From Bacillus sp. FJAT-42376 (lineage in GTDB: Bacteria; Bacillota; Bacilli; Bacillales; Bacillaceae): 64,000 bases of DNA. Below are positions 34,914 to 42,754 of this stretch, in pieces (within the stretch, counting starts at the first letter, position 1; each line of letters opens with the position of its first letter). The position numbers were made by a program, and so were the translations under genes. A model generated the notes under the pieces. The model saw only the letters and a list, made by a program, of their open reading frames with translations, had not been told where the DNA came from and did no database searches. Location of the stretch: assembly GCF_003816055.1 (NCBI RefSeq), contig NZ_CP033906.1:2666001-2730000 (forward strand), in the 5' to 3' direction.

Positions 34914-37182
34914 GATCTTCCCTCAAATCATTTAAAAGAGTCAGCGTGTCGCGCTTTTGAGAATCCATGCTGCCGTCAGTGCCGATGCAGGACGGGCACC
35001 CGTGCTCGCAAGGACATTTAAAGATTAGTTCATAGCTTTCTCCAATAAGCTCATGAAATTGTTCAAAGATCTTTTTGGAAAGACCTACTCCGCCAGGATA
35101 CCGGTCATACAAAAAGACCGTTGGCCGTTCATTGTGAGATGCTTTAACCTGGGATACAACATGAAGGTCGGAAGGGTCGCACATCACCTTCAGCGGGGCT
35201 ATGTGGCGGAAAACATTGGCCATCCCCATAAGCGCTTCTTCAATCCGGTCCTCTCTCCAGTCCCGGTTCTCCATATGGAGACTCAGCCAGGCGGCATTCG
35301 TGTGCAGAATTTCCTCGGGAAGAGATATTGGACCGGAGCCGATGTTTTCATGGGTATCAAATTTTATCTTCTTAAAGATGGTCGCCATTGCCTGTACAGC
35401 CGCATCTCCAAATCCCGTTTCATATTCTGGAGCCTGGCTGGATAAATCGGTTTCCAGCACCTTTAAATGAACAGCTAGATTTGCATCGGTATAATAATCC
35501 GTCTTTACTTCCCTGACAAATGCCTTTTTTTCTTCCCAGTCTAAAAATTCAACCTGGAATTGAATGCCCTGATGCAGATAGATTGCCTCATCATGCAAAA
35601 GAGTCATGGCGCTGAAACGGTCCATCTCTCCGATAACTTTGACGGCCGATATGTCCGACTGATCAATAATGACGACATTTTCCTGGGAAGCGGACCTTAA
35701 AGAGATGTTGTGGGCGGGAAAAGATGCATTCATCCAGTGAAATTGGCCTCTGTTCCGGACGAGAACGTGTTCCTCGGCAAGGTAATCAAGAATCTCTGTA
35801 ATGTCTGCCTCCCCGAATGTATCCTGCTCGCGGAAAGGAAGTTCAAATGCCGCACACTTAATGTGATCCACCAGCACAATTAAATTATCCGGATCAATAA
35901 CCGCCGTTTCCGGATTTTGATTGAAAAAATAATCAGGGTTCTGGATGATGTACTGATCCAGAGGATTGGAGCTTGCAACCATGACAATGAAGGCTTCTCC
36001 GTGGCGCCTTCCCGCTCTGCCTGCCTGCTGCCATGCACTGGCAATCGTTCCGGGATACCCTGTCATTATACACGTTTGCAGCTGACCGATATCCACACCA
36101 AGCTCAAGTGCGTTTGTGCTTACGACTCCGATAATATCCCCTGAACGCAATCCTTTCTCAATCTCTCTTCGCTGCTTGGGCAGATAGCCGCCCCGGTAGC
36201 CTCTTATCGTTTTAGGTCCGAGCTTTTTCTTAATCAGTTCCTGTAAATAGGTCAGGATAATCTCTACCCTTACCCTGCTTCTCGCAAAAACAATCGTCTG
36301 AATGCCATTGCTCAGGAAATGGCCGGCAAGGTCCCTCACTTCAAGCGTTGCACTTTTCCGGATATTCATTGCCTTGTTCACAATCGGGGGATTGTAAAAC
36401 ACAAAATGCTTTTTCCCCGAGGGTGCACCGTTGTTATCAATGAGTTCCATGGCACTTCCCGTCAGGCGCTCACCAAGTTCCTTCGGGTTGGCAATGGTCG
36501 CGGATGTACATATGAATACAGGCTCACTTCCGTAATACCGGCAGATCCGCAGCAGGCGCCTCAAAACATTCGCCACATGGCTGCCAAATATTCCTCTGTA
36601 TGTGTGCAATTCATCAATCACAATGTATTTGAGATTCTCAAAAAGCGAAATCCATTTTGTATGGTGGGGCAGAATGGCAGAATGGAGCATATCAGGATTC
36701 GTCATCACCACATGGCCGGCTTTTCTGATTACCTGCCTGATTGCAGGTGACGTATCCCCATCATAGGTATAAGAATGAATGTCCGCATCCATCGCCTGAA
36801 TGAGTTCATTGATTTCGCTTTTTTGATCCTGTGCCAATGCCTTTGTCGGAAAGAGATAAAGGGCACGGCTGTCCGGTTTTTCCATAATGCTTTGCAGCAC
36901 CGGCAAGTTGTAGCAGAGTGTCTTTCCGGAAGCCGTCGGGGTAACGGCCACAAAGCTCCTTCCATTCCTTGCTTCTGTATAGGCTGTTTTTTGATGCGTA
37001 TAGAGTTCATGAATTCCCCTCGTATGAAGAGCTTCCAGGAGCTTTGGATGCAAATCCTCAGGCATAGCTGCCGTTTTCGCCTCTCTCGGCTCAATCGTCC
37101 TCCAGTGCACGATTTTATCTTTGAAGGCTTCATCCTTTTTCAGCCAGCTTACTAGCTGGTCCAGTGTTTTTTTCTTAAACAA
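34882..37182 (-). CDS. yprA: DEAD/H-box helicase MrfA (YprA)
   Basis: 766 aa. SF2 helicase: VTPTASGKTLCYNLPV (Walker A), IVIDELHTYRG (motif II DELH), VICTSATIANP (motif III), and AWQQAGRAGRRHGE (motif VI). C-terminal DUF1998-type zinc domain with FKCPCEHGCPSCIG, four cysteines. 3'-5' helicase of the MrfAB repair system for mitomycin C damage. Most likely start is TTG at 37182 (MKKK-type N-terminus) after AGAGGTGA; a GTG at 37191 lies inside that site. A LexA-like box is 29 bases upstream. Confidence 0.94.
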   Translation of the reverse strand: MFKKKTLDQLVSWLKKDEAFKDKIVHWRTIEPREAKTAAMPEDLHPKLLEALHTRGIHELYTHQKTAYTEARNGRSFVAVTPTASGKTLCYNLPVLQSIMEKPDSRALYLFPTKALAQDQKSEINELIQAMDADIHSYTYDGDTSPAIRQVIRKAGHVVMTNPDMLHSAILPHHTKWISLFENLKYIVIDELHTYRGIFGSHVANVLRRLLRICRYYGSEPVFICTSATIANPKELGERLTGSAMELIDNNGAPSGKKHFVFYNPPIVNKAMNIRKSATLEVRDLAGHFLSNGIQTIVFARSRVRVEIILTYLQELIKKKLGPKTIRGYRGGYLPKQRREIEKGLRSGDIIGVVSTNALELGVDIGQLQTCIMTGYPGTIASAWQQAGRAGRRHGEAFIVMVASSNPLDQYIIQNPDYFFNQNPETAVIDPDNLIVLVDHIKCAAFELPFREQDTFGEADITEILDYLAEEHVLVRNRGQFHWMNASFPAHNISLRSASQENVVIIDQSDISAVKVIGEMDRFSAMTLLHDEAIYLHQGIQFQVEFLDWEEKKAFVREVKTDYYTDANLAVHLKVLETDLSSQAPEYETGFGDAAVQAMATIFKKIKFDTHENIGSGPISLPEEILHTNAAWLSLHMENRDWREDRIEEALMGMANVFRHIAPLKVMCDPSDLHVVSQVKASHNERPTVFLYDRYPGGVGLSKKIFEQFHELIGESYELIFKCPCEHGCPSCIGTDGSMDSQKRDTLTLLNDLREDHVFKKQIKQT

Positions 37183-37210
37183 AACGATCACCTCTTTCCT
37201 GCTATTGTAT

Positions 37211-37224
37211 CGAATACACGTTCG
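37211..37224 (-). promoter_or_regulatory. LexA (DinR)-like SOS box before yprA
   Basis: The minus strand reads CGAACGTGTATTCG; the Bacillus consensus is CGAAC-N4-GTTCG, so 9 of 10 defined bases match. A -10-like TACAAT follows at once on the minus strand, so the box would overlap the promoter. Confidence 0.6.
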
Positions 37225-37255
37225 TTTTAAAAGTTTTTTATCAGGATGTCCACGC

Positions 37256-37286
37256 TAAAAAAAAAGAGCCCCTTCCCGGGCGCTCC
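37256..37286 (-). terminator. intrinsic terminator of ypqE
   Basis: GAGCGCCCGG / AGGGGCTC stem followed by at least eight U on the minus strand, 12 bases beyond the stop. Confidence 0.85.
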
Positions 37287-37297
37287 TGTATTTTCCT

Positions 37298-37798
37298 TTA
37301 TTTAGCTGTAACATTGAAGATTTTCGTTTGTCCTTCCACTGTATCCTGCGAATCCATTTTCTCAACGGACTGAAGAATATCTCCATTTGTGATCACAATC
37401 GGAGTGATGGTACTGGATGCTTTTTCATTAATTAAGTTTAAGTCGCATGTAATCAGATGATCGCCGGCAGACACCTTGTCGCCTTCCTTCACGTGGGCTT
37501 CAAAGCCTTCGCCGTTCATTCCCACTGTTTCAAGGCCAATATGAATGAGAAGTTCCATGCCTGTTTCAGAGCGGAGTCCAATCGCATGTTTTGTGTGAAA
37601 AAGCTGGATGACTTCTCCATTAACAGGGGAAACAACCTTTCCTTCTGCAGGAATGATCGCCGCGCCGTCTCCCATCATCTTTTGTGAGAAAACCGGATCC
37701 GGAACTTCCTCCAGTGATACAAGCTTCCCTTTCATCGGGGCAAAGACCGTTTCATGTTTTGAAGCTTCTTCTTTTTTTCCAAATAGTTTTTTAAACAT
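37298..37798 (-). CDS. ypqE: PTS glucose-specific EIIA-like protein
   Basis: 166 aa, stand-alone EIIA(Glc)/Crr domain. HTKHAIGL (His71) and LLIHIGLETVG (His86) match the E. coli His75/His90 pair, His86 being the phosphorylated one. FAPMKGKLVSLEEVPDPVFSQ is the usual N-terminus. Carries phosphate from HPr to an EIIB/C permease or regulates by its phosphorylation state. The ATG at 37798 follows GGAGGAA; the longer open frame has no support. Confidence 0.93.
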   Translation of the reverse strand: MFKKLFGKKEEASKHETVFAPMKGKLVSLEEVPDPVFSQKMMGDGAAIIPAEGKVVSPVNGEVIQLFHTKHAIGLRSETGMELLIHIGLETVGMNGEGFEAHVKEGDKVSAGDHLITCDLNLINEKASSTITPIVITNGDILQSVEKMDSQDTVEGQTKIFNVTAK

Positions 37799-37984
37799 CG
37801 GGATTCCTCCTACCGCAATGGTCATTATTAAACATACCCTTGATTGGTGTCCATAAACACGCTTTTCTGCAAGAACTTGTATGTACAGGAATATTAAAGC
37901 ATAAAGGACGCTGTGATTCAATCAATAACCTTTTCTTTTCCTCTGCATATTGTATGGTAGCCCAAAAGAAAGGCGTGAGCTGCA

Positions 37985-38425
37985 TTGAAGGAAAAAAACC
38001 AAAAAGACAGCCATTCAGAATTGATCAATTTTGACGGAGATTTGACACAGGCAGTGGATTATTTTTTTAACTCCTCACCAGTGAAGCATTTTTTAAGGCA
38101 GTTTGAAGATATGCTGCTTCAAAACGCCTCTTTTCCGTACATGGATATTGAAACATTTGATTCTGATGAGGAAGTGATCGTCGAAGCGAACCTTCCTCCT
38201 GTTGCGATGGAGGATATCGAAATCGATATTACCGGGCGGACATTAACACTGGAAATTGATCATAAAGTACAGCATTCCGAGAATAAAGAAGATTTTTACT
38301 TTTCCCAATCGACCACCTACAGTCATTTTTCAAGATCCGTTTATCTCCCTGCCGAAGTAGATGACACCCAAATGATTACAGCTTTTCATAATGGAAAGCT
38401 CCTCATACGCATTCCAAAAAAATGA
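37985..38425 (+). CDS. Hsp20/alpha-crystallin small heat-shock protein
   Basis: 146 aa. Alpha-crystallin domain from about residue 50: MDIETFDSDEEVIVEANLPPV, IDITGRTLTLEI, and terminal GKLLIRIPKK in which IRI is the I-x-I motif for oligomer contact. Holdase chaperone (spore Hsp20 proteins are common in bacilli). The start is probably TTG at 37985, with AAAGGCG about 11 bases away, so uncertain. Ends in a strong terminator. Confidence 0.82.
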   Translation: MKEKNQKDSHSELINFDGDLTQAVDYFFNSSPVKHFLRQFEDMLLQNASFPYMDIETFDSDEEVIVEANLPPVAMEDIEIDITGRTLTLEIDHKVQHSENKEDFYFSQSTTYSHFSRSVYLPAEVDDTQMITAFHNGKLLIRIPKK

Positions 38426-38449
38426 CGCGCCGGGCGCGTCTTTTTTTTT
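38424..38449 (+). terminator. intrinsic terminator of hsp20
   Basis: GACGCGC / GCGCGTC with a 3-base loop and nine T; the TGA stop begins the hairpin. Confidence 0.9.
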
Positions 38450-38451
38450 GC

Positions 38452-38616
38452 TTACTCTTTCCTAACCCACTGTACCGTAGAGTCAGACAATTCCATCACA
38501 GGTAATGAATCCATCCCCTTTAAGATTTCCCGTCCATGAATGGTCCGGGCTGATCCGCAAATACTACAAGAGGTGAGTGCAGGGTCGCCTGTTTTTACGG
38601 AGCACCCTCCCGCCAA
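38452..38616 (-). other. open zinc-ribbon-like frame without a normal start
   Basis: The minus frame contains LKCLAGGCSVKTGDPALTS and CSICGSARTIHGREILKG: four cysteines as C-x4-C and C-x2-C, like a zinc ribbon. The first usable start inside the frame is a TTG at 38616 without a ribosome-binding site and after the first cysteine. The frame is open to about 38680 behind AAAAGGGA, but offers no ATG, GTG or TTG there. It is either a gene with a rare start or a decayed remnant. Confidence 0.3.
38537..38566 (+). promoter_or_regulatory. possible SigG (forespore) promoter
   Basis: TGAATG, 17-base spacer, AATACTA; SigG consensus is TGAATA and CATACTA. It would drive the 46-aa gene at 38653 with a leader of about 85 bases. 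Confidence 0.35.
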
Positions 38617-38652
38617 GCACTTTAAGACCCGTTCAGAGGAAGAAGGCAGGAT

Positions 38653-38793
38653 ATGATGGAAAAACGTTCCCTTTTAAAAACCTATTCCGATACAGATGCT
38701 GAAAAAGTAAAACAGGCGAACGCCAATTCAGGCTTGTCCTACCGGGAGACAATAAACAGACTCGCATCTGAATTTCAGATGAAACGGCAATAA
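38653..38793 (+). CDS. small protein, 46 aa, weakly SASP-like
   Basis: Contains YSDTDAEKVKQANANSG, which recalls the T-D/N-x-x-x-V-K-x-Q-N-A segments of gamma-type SASP, followed by LSYRETINRLASEF. GGCAGGA precedes two adjacent ATGs. A SigG-like promoter 85 bases upstream fits forespore expression. Assigned tentatively; sequence is short and the resemblance partial. Confidence 0.5.
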   Translation: MMEKRSLLKTYSDTDAEKVKQANANSGLSYRETINRLASEFQMKRQ

Positions 38794-38827
38794 ATGGACC
38801 TCCAGGAGAACCCGGAGGCCGCTTTAG

Positions 38828-39286
38828 CTATTTAAAAAAGCCGGTAACGCCTTTAAACAAAGAACTCATTTGATTAACCGCACTCATCATCTGCCCGGCT
38901 GTGTCCATCATTTTATTGTAGTCATATTGTCCATTCGGTTTCTTGAACTGGGACATAACGGACTGCATACCGCCCTGCGGCTGCTGTTTTGGGAACGGTC
39001 CCTGTTTTGGGTATGGGTACGGGTATGGAGATTGAGGCTGAAAAACTGTATTTGGAGTAAATTGGCCGAGATTCTGCATATACGGCAGCGTAGGTGTAAC
39101 TGGCTGATATTGATACAGCGTTTGGTTATAAAAAGGATTCGCCTGCTGATAGGCTTCATATGGATAAGCGTGCTGCTGAGGGCTCTGCTGGTAATTGAAT
39201 CCCCAGCCTGCTTCTCTGCTTCCGCGTCTCCGCTTTATTCTGGGAGCTGTTTCAGATGTACCATCTGTGCCATACGGATAAAACAT
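38828..39286 (-). CDS. yppG: YppG-like protein (spore coat-type)
   Basis: 152 aa. Tyr/Gln/Pro-rich low-complexity middle (for example YPYEAYQQANPFYNQTLYQY) and a more conserved C-terminus VMSQFKKPNGQYDYNKMMD...MSSLFKGVTGFFK. Matches the YppG family of sporulating bacilli. ATG at 39286 with GGAGGGG upstream; the frame extends 13 codons upstream without support. Likely a coat or crust component (inference from composition). Confidence 0.8.
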   Translation of the reverse strand: MFYPYGTDGTSETAPRIKRRRGSREAGWGFNYQQSPQQHAYPYEAYQQANPFYNQTLYQYQPVTPTLPYMQNLGQFTPNTVFQPQSPYPYPYPKQGPFPKQQPQGGMQSVMSQFKKPNGQYDYNKMMDTAGQMMSAVNQMSSLFKGVTGFFK

Positions 39287-39470
39287 TGGGTTTTCCCCTC
39301 CTACACTGATTAATCGCTGGTCCATTCTGTACGAATGACCGGACGGATTGGGCTAATAACCATTTTATTCAATTTTTCCGCAAAGGTTCTTTTAAAAAGC
39401 AAGAGTTGATAAATCAGGAAAAGCTTGCATCGCAGTATTCAAAAATACGCTTTGGAGGAAGGAGGGATGG

Positions 39471-39638
39471 ATGATGGGAAGAGGCGAACATTTTAACCAC
39501 AAGCAAAAGGGACACAAACCGGAACAGCCGGCATATGGAAAAGACGTTCCGGCTAAACAGCATGAAGCTACAGGCTATGCAATTGAAACGACTGCATCAG
39601 CGGATCACGGTCCTGTTCAAGTGATATCTGAAAAATAA
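39471..39638 (+). CDS. small hydrophilic protein, 55 aa
   Basis: Begins MMGRGEHFNHKQKGHKPEQ and ends ADHGPVQVISEK; rich in His, Gly, Gln and Lys, no cysteine, probably disordered. A very strong double GGAGGAAGGAGGG precedes the two ATGs. Composition resembles minor spore proteins, but I cannot assign a family. Confidence 0.55.
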   Translation: MMGRGEHFNHKQKGHKPEQPAYGKDVPAKQHEATGYAIETTASADHGPVQVISEK

Positions 39639-39774
39639 AGCTCTGATTGCAGCTGGCAGTCGTTCGCTTATCCATGGGCGGGCTGTGAGTCTCCTCCTGG
39701 TTTCGCCTGGGCCGCTTCTTAGCCCGGAGTCTCTCGCCATGGTCTTAAATATCAGCAACATGCTTTAAAATAGC
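39637..39774. repeat. dispersed palindromic element, copy 7
   Basis: AGCTCTGATTGCAGCTGGCAG at the left (TTAAAC segment missing), GGGCGGGCTGTGAGTC core, ATCAGCAACATGCTTTAAAATAGC at the right. It starts at the stop codon of the 55-aa gene and ends at the yppE terminator. Confidence 0.75.
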
Positions 39775-39812
39775 AAAAAAAAAGCCTGGCCGGAATACCC
39801 GGTCAGCTTTCT
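39774..39812 (-). terminator. intrinsic terminator overlapping the stop of yppE
   Basis: GCTGACCGG / CCGGCCAGGC imperfect stem and nine U on the minus strand; the yppE TGA (39803-39805) is in the stem. Confidence 0.7.
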
Positions 39813-40165
39813 TTTTTAATGAGCCAGTCAATGACTGAATTCACCACATAATCAATGGATTCTTTCGTGTTTTTATAGCGCACCGACTTAGCCTTCGGAT
39901 CAAAGGATTGGAGAATCTGCTGCTCGATATTCGATACAGCCGATTCCAGCTGTGATGGATGAATATGTTTAGGACGGTCGGTTTTATACCGCTCTTCTAT
40001 CAATTCCTTCCATTTCACAGCAATTCGTGAGCCCTCTTCAAAAACAGGCTTTATATCTTCATAAAAATCAAATGGACGTTCTTCCGCCTTGTTTTGTAAA
40101 TAACGTTTCATTGATTCGTCGTTTATTTGTTTCACCTTATAGGATAATTCCAATTCGATATTCAA
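39803..40165 (-). CDS. yppE: YppE-like protein (DUF1798)
   Basis: 120 aa, all-helical, charged: RPFDFYEDIKPVFEEGSRI, KWKELIEERYKTDRPKHIHP and SQLESAVSNIEQQILQSF match the DUF1798 family (B. subtilis YppE, about 123 aa). Its structure class is a helical bundle; function unknown. Belongs to the recU-yppC-yppD-yppE neighbourhood. Confidence 0.83.
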   Translation of the reverse strand: MNIELELSYKVKQINDESMKRYLQNKAEERPFDFYEDIKPVFEEGSRIAVKWKELIEERYKTDRPKHIHPSQLESAVSNIEQQILQSFDPKAKSVRYKNTKESIDYVVNSVIDWLIKKES

Positions 40166-40214
40166 ACAGGTTCACCTCTTCAAATATCATATCAGAAACG
40201 GTTTAGGAATGAAA

Positions 40215-40457
40215 TCAGGTATTCAGGCCAAACGAGATCTCCCCCGGCCATACACGTTCAGCCGATGCGAGACGAGCCGTGTATTCAATATTATCCATCG
40301 TATCCATTGCCGCACATGTTTTGGCCGTAATGGACAGTTCCTTTTTATTACTCTCTGTCATGATTGCTGTCCCCATTTTTTCCTCAAGCCTTCTCATATC
40401 CTCTTCAATTTCTTTAAGAAGCTCCTCAATTTCACTGCGGTCGATCAATTTCTCCAT
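40215..40457 (-). CDS. small protein, 80 aa, in the yppD position
   Basis: N-terminal half is a charged helix (EIEELLKEIEEDMRRLEEK), second half ends WPGEISFGLNT. ATG at 40457 has GAAAGGAGTG upstream. It occupies the place of yppD in B. subtilis, but I cannot confirm homology from sequence alone. Confidence 0.6.
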   Translation of the reverse strand: MEKLIDRSEIEELLKEIEEDMRRLEEKMGTAIMTESNKKELSITAKTCAAMDTMDNIEYTARLASAERVWPGEISFGLNT

Positions 40458-40650
40458 GTCCGATCACTCCTTTCATGCTAATAGACATTCTCTCTTTTCC
40501 CCCCGCTCCCTTCCTGTTTGACAAAACTAGAAGCGTTTCGGCAAACAAAGAAATAAGCTCCCCCATTCCCCTTTCATTCGACAGCCTGCAAAGCGGCAAA
40601 AAGAATGAAATTTTTTTAAAGGTAAACAATAGAATACAGGAGGTGCGAAC

Positions 40651-40743
40651 ATGGAAAAACAAAAGCCAGCGCAAAAAAAGGAACAGCAAGAACGAAAAAC
40701 CGGAGATAAAAAACTGGACGGACCAAATCGTCCTTCCGTATAA
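40651..40743 (+). CDS. sspM: small acid-soluble spore protein M
   Basis: 30 aa, Lys/Gln-rich, ending KKLDGPNRPSV; B. subtilis SspM (34 aa) ends in an almost identical KLGGPNRPST. ATG preceded by AGGAGGTG. A minor SASP bound in the spore core, expressed in the forespore from SigG in B. subtilis. Located beside yppC/yppE as expected. It lies below common gene-length limits. Confidence 0.82.
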   Translation: MEKQKPAQKKEQQERKTGDKKLDGPNRPSV

Positions 40744-40780
40744 AGTTTAAAGCTTCTCTCCCTTTTTACCATTCGATTGT

Positions 40781-40908
40781 TTTGGCTGATTTCTGCTCCA
40801 GGCTGCTTGTTCATTTGGCGGGCGGTGAGCCTGCCCGGCGAATTTGCACATGCCGGGTCTCACCTGTCCTGCTGCTCATAGCACCTTCTGCTCCAATCAG
40901 CCAATATC
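40781..40908. repeat. dispersed palindromic element, copy 8
   Basis: GGCTGATTTCTGCTCCAGGC at the left, GGCGGGCGGTGAGCCTGCC, CCGGGTCTCACCTGTCC and TCTGCTCCAATCAGCC at the right. Left and right ends are complementary (GGCTGATT / AATCAGCC). The TTAAAC outer arms are absent. Lies between convergent sspM and yppC. Confidence 0.8.
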
Positions 40909-40919
40909 AAGTAGGTTCA

Positions 40920-40966
40920 AAAAAAATAAACCTCCTGAATGCCATGAGCGTTCAGGAGGTTTTGGT
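40920..40966. terminator. bidirectional terminator between sspM and yppC
   Basis: AAACCTCCTGAA pairs with TTCAGGAGGTTT; T runs on both sides (A8 to the left, TTTTGGTTTT to the right). Confidence 0.88.
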
Positions 40967-40984
40967 TTTCATTATTTCCTCCCT

Positions 40985-41980
40985 TCAAGACTTTTCAGAC
41001 GGCCCCTTTTTTTGCATCGTCCAAAATTCCTTCAGCGAGGAAATCAGCTGAAGCTGATTCCGTTTTTTACGGTGCCATTCCGTCAATTCGCTCCGCCCGT
41101 TAATGCGAGGGGCTTTGTAAAACCGGGATAAATCTTGTCCGTGAAACCAATTTCGCTTTGTCTCGTCTATATGATGAGAAACAGCAGGACAGACCATCCT
41201 TAAGATCGGAGACTGCCTTTTGCGCTTGTTTTTAAAATAGGCTTCGTAGTCAAATCTGGAACCTGTATGCGGAGCTTTAGCGGCAAAGGAATAAAAGTCG
41301 CTGCTCCATTTACTTTGAAACAGCAGCCAGGCCAGTTTTTTGCCGAGTTCTATTCTCGCTGCCGGGTTCTTAAAATCATAAACAGAAAACCCGAACAGGT
41401 GCCCGTCCAATGTCGGAAAAAGAACAGTTGAAAAATGGAACATATCCTGGAAGCGGTATACGAATGATGTAAAAACAGCTTTTTTAAAAACAGGATGACA
41501 AATAATGGGATGATGAATCAGGTGCTGCTCATTAATGATAAGCGACGTGAGAAGGTTCACCACGCTATTATCCTTCCAAAAAGATTCCCATACGGAAATC
41601 ATAAACGGGGACACCGAAAAGGCCTTAAGGAGATGAAACAATGGAGTACCGGCGGATTTGGAGTACTCATAGACCAGAAGCTGCGGATAGGCATCGGAAA
41701 AAATCAGCCAATTGGCATCCTCATAGGTTAAAAACAGCTGATCCCGCATATTTTGATTAAGCGCAGCCGTGAAACAGGCAGTGTGCAAGTCTGTCATGTT
41801 GTATCCCGCATTGCGGGATACCATGCTTGCAAGAAAAGCCCATTGAATTTCCGGATTTCTCCTATAATAATGGAAATACGCATTTGTTCTTGAAATGTTA
41901 TCAAAATTTGCACACTCTGTTCTCTCTTTTATAAGGGCCACGAGCCTGTTTTCTTTTCTTAGATCATATTCAATACGCAT
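40985..41980 (-). CDS. yppC: YppC-like protein (DUF2515)
   Basis: 331 aa. DUF2515 family: [20 protein letters not shown] near the N-terminus, [15 protein letters not shown] and [14 protein letters not shown]. Soluble, no known activity. ATG at 41980 follows GGAGGTGAAAGG. Divergent from recU, the conserved arrangement in Bacillus. Confidence 0.88.
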   Translation of the reverse strand: MRIEYDLRKENRLVALIKERTECANFDNISRTNAYFHYYRRNPEIQWAFLASMVSRNAGYNMTDLHTACFTAALNQNMRDQLFLTYEDANWLIFSDAYPQLLVYEYSKSAGTPLFHLLKAFSVSPFMISVWESFWKDNSVVNLLTSLIINEQHLIHHPIICHPVFKKAVFTSFVYRFQDMFHFSTVLFPTLDGHLFGFSVYDFKNPAARIELGKKLAWLLFQSKWSSDFYSFAAKAPHTGSRFDYEAYFKNKRKRQSPILRMVCPAVSHHIDETKRNWFHGQDLSRFYKAPRINGRSELTEWHRKKRNQLQLISSLKEFWTMQKKGPSEKS

Positions 41981-42097
41981 CCTTTCACCTCCGTGACGGT
42001 GCTTATAATGACAATCATGGGAAAAATCTCATTTTTTTATGACAAGGAACTTTTTTCTGATATGATAAGATATAGTCTTTGCCATGGGAGGGGAAAT

Positions 42098-42700
42098 ATG
42101 ACTTATCGGTATCCTAACGGTAAAATATATTCACCGGCGGAAAAAGAGAGAGCTCCTGCAGCCAGGAAAAGCAATTCGATTTACAGCAACAGAGGCATGA
42201 CGCTTGAAGAGGATTTAAATGAAACGAATCAGTTTTATCTGAATCGGGGAATTGCCGTTGTTCACAAAAAACCCACTCCAGTCCAAATCGTTAATGTGGA
42301 TTATCCCCGCAGAAGCGCAGCTGTTATAAAGGAGGCTTATTTCAAACAGTCATCCACTACAGATTATAATGGGATTTATAAAGGCCGATATTTGGATTTT
42401 GAAGCAAAGGAAACAAAAAATGCGTCCTCATTTCCGCTCCAGAATTTTCACGGACATCAAATATCCCATATGAAGCAGGTTCTCGATCAGGACGGGATCT
42501 GTTTTGTCATTTTGTCCGCATTCGGGAATATTTACCTGCTTCCGGCCAATCATCTGATTGGCTATTGGAACCGCCGTGAAAGCGGGGGACGAAAATCGAT
42601 TACGAAGCTGGAAATTGAAGAAAACGGCTTCCGGATTCCGCTCGGCCTGCATCCGAGAATCGATTATATTAAAGTTTTAGATGCACTTTATTTTAATTAG
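42098..42700 (+). CDS. recU: Holliday junction resolvase RecU
   Basis: 200 aa. Cuts Holliday junctions in recombinational repair and chromosome segregation. [39 protein letters not shown] and [19 protein letters not shown] contain the nuclease core (Asp and Glu-x-Lys). ATG at 42098 with GGAGGGG upstream gives MTYRYPNGK, the family N-terminus; the frame is open 35 codons upstream without a site. 54 bases before ponA, conserved linkage. Confidence 0.95.
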   Translation: MTYRYPNGKIYSPAEKERAPAARKSNSIYSNRGMTLEEDLNETNQFYLNRGIAVVHKKPTPVQIVNVDYPRRSAAVIKEAYFKQSSTTDYNGIYKGRYLDFEAKETKNASSFPLQNFHGHQISHMKQVLDQDGICFVILSAFGNIYLLPANHLIGYWNRRESGGRKSITKLEIEENGFRIPLGLHPRIDYIKVLDALYFN

Positions 42701-42754
42701 TTTCGTACATGGTTAAAATACAATCATGGTTTCGCAGCGAAAGGTAGAGATCAA

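Noticed and set aside
39637..40908. Repeat copies 7 and 8 as protein-coding (several open frames cross them)
   Set aside because: The frames follow the shared repeat sequence found also at unrelated loci and differ in frame between copies.
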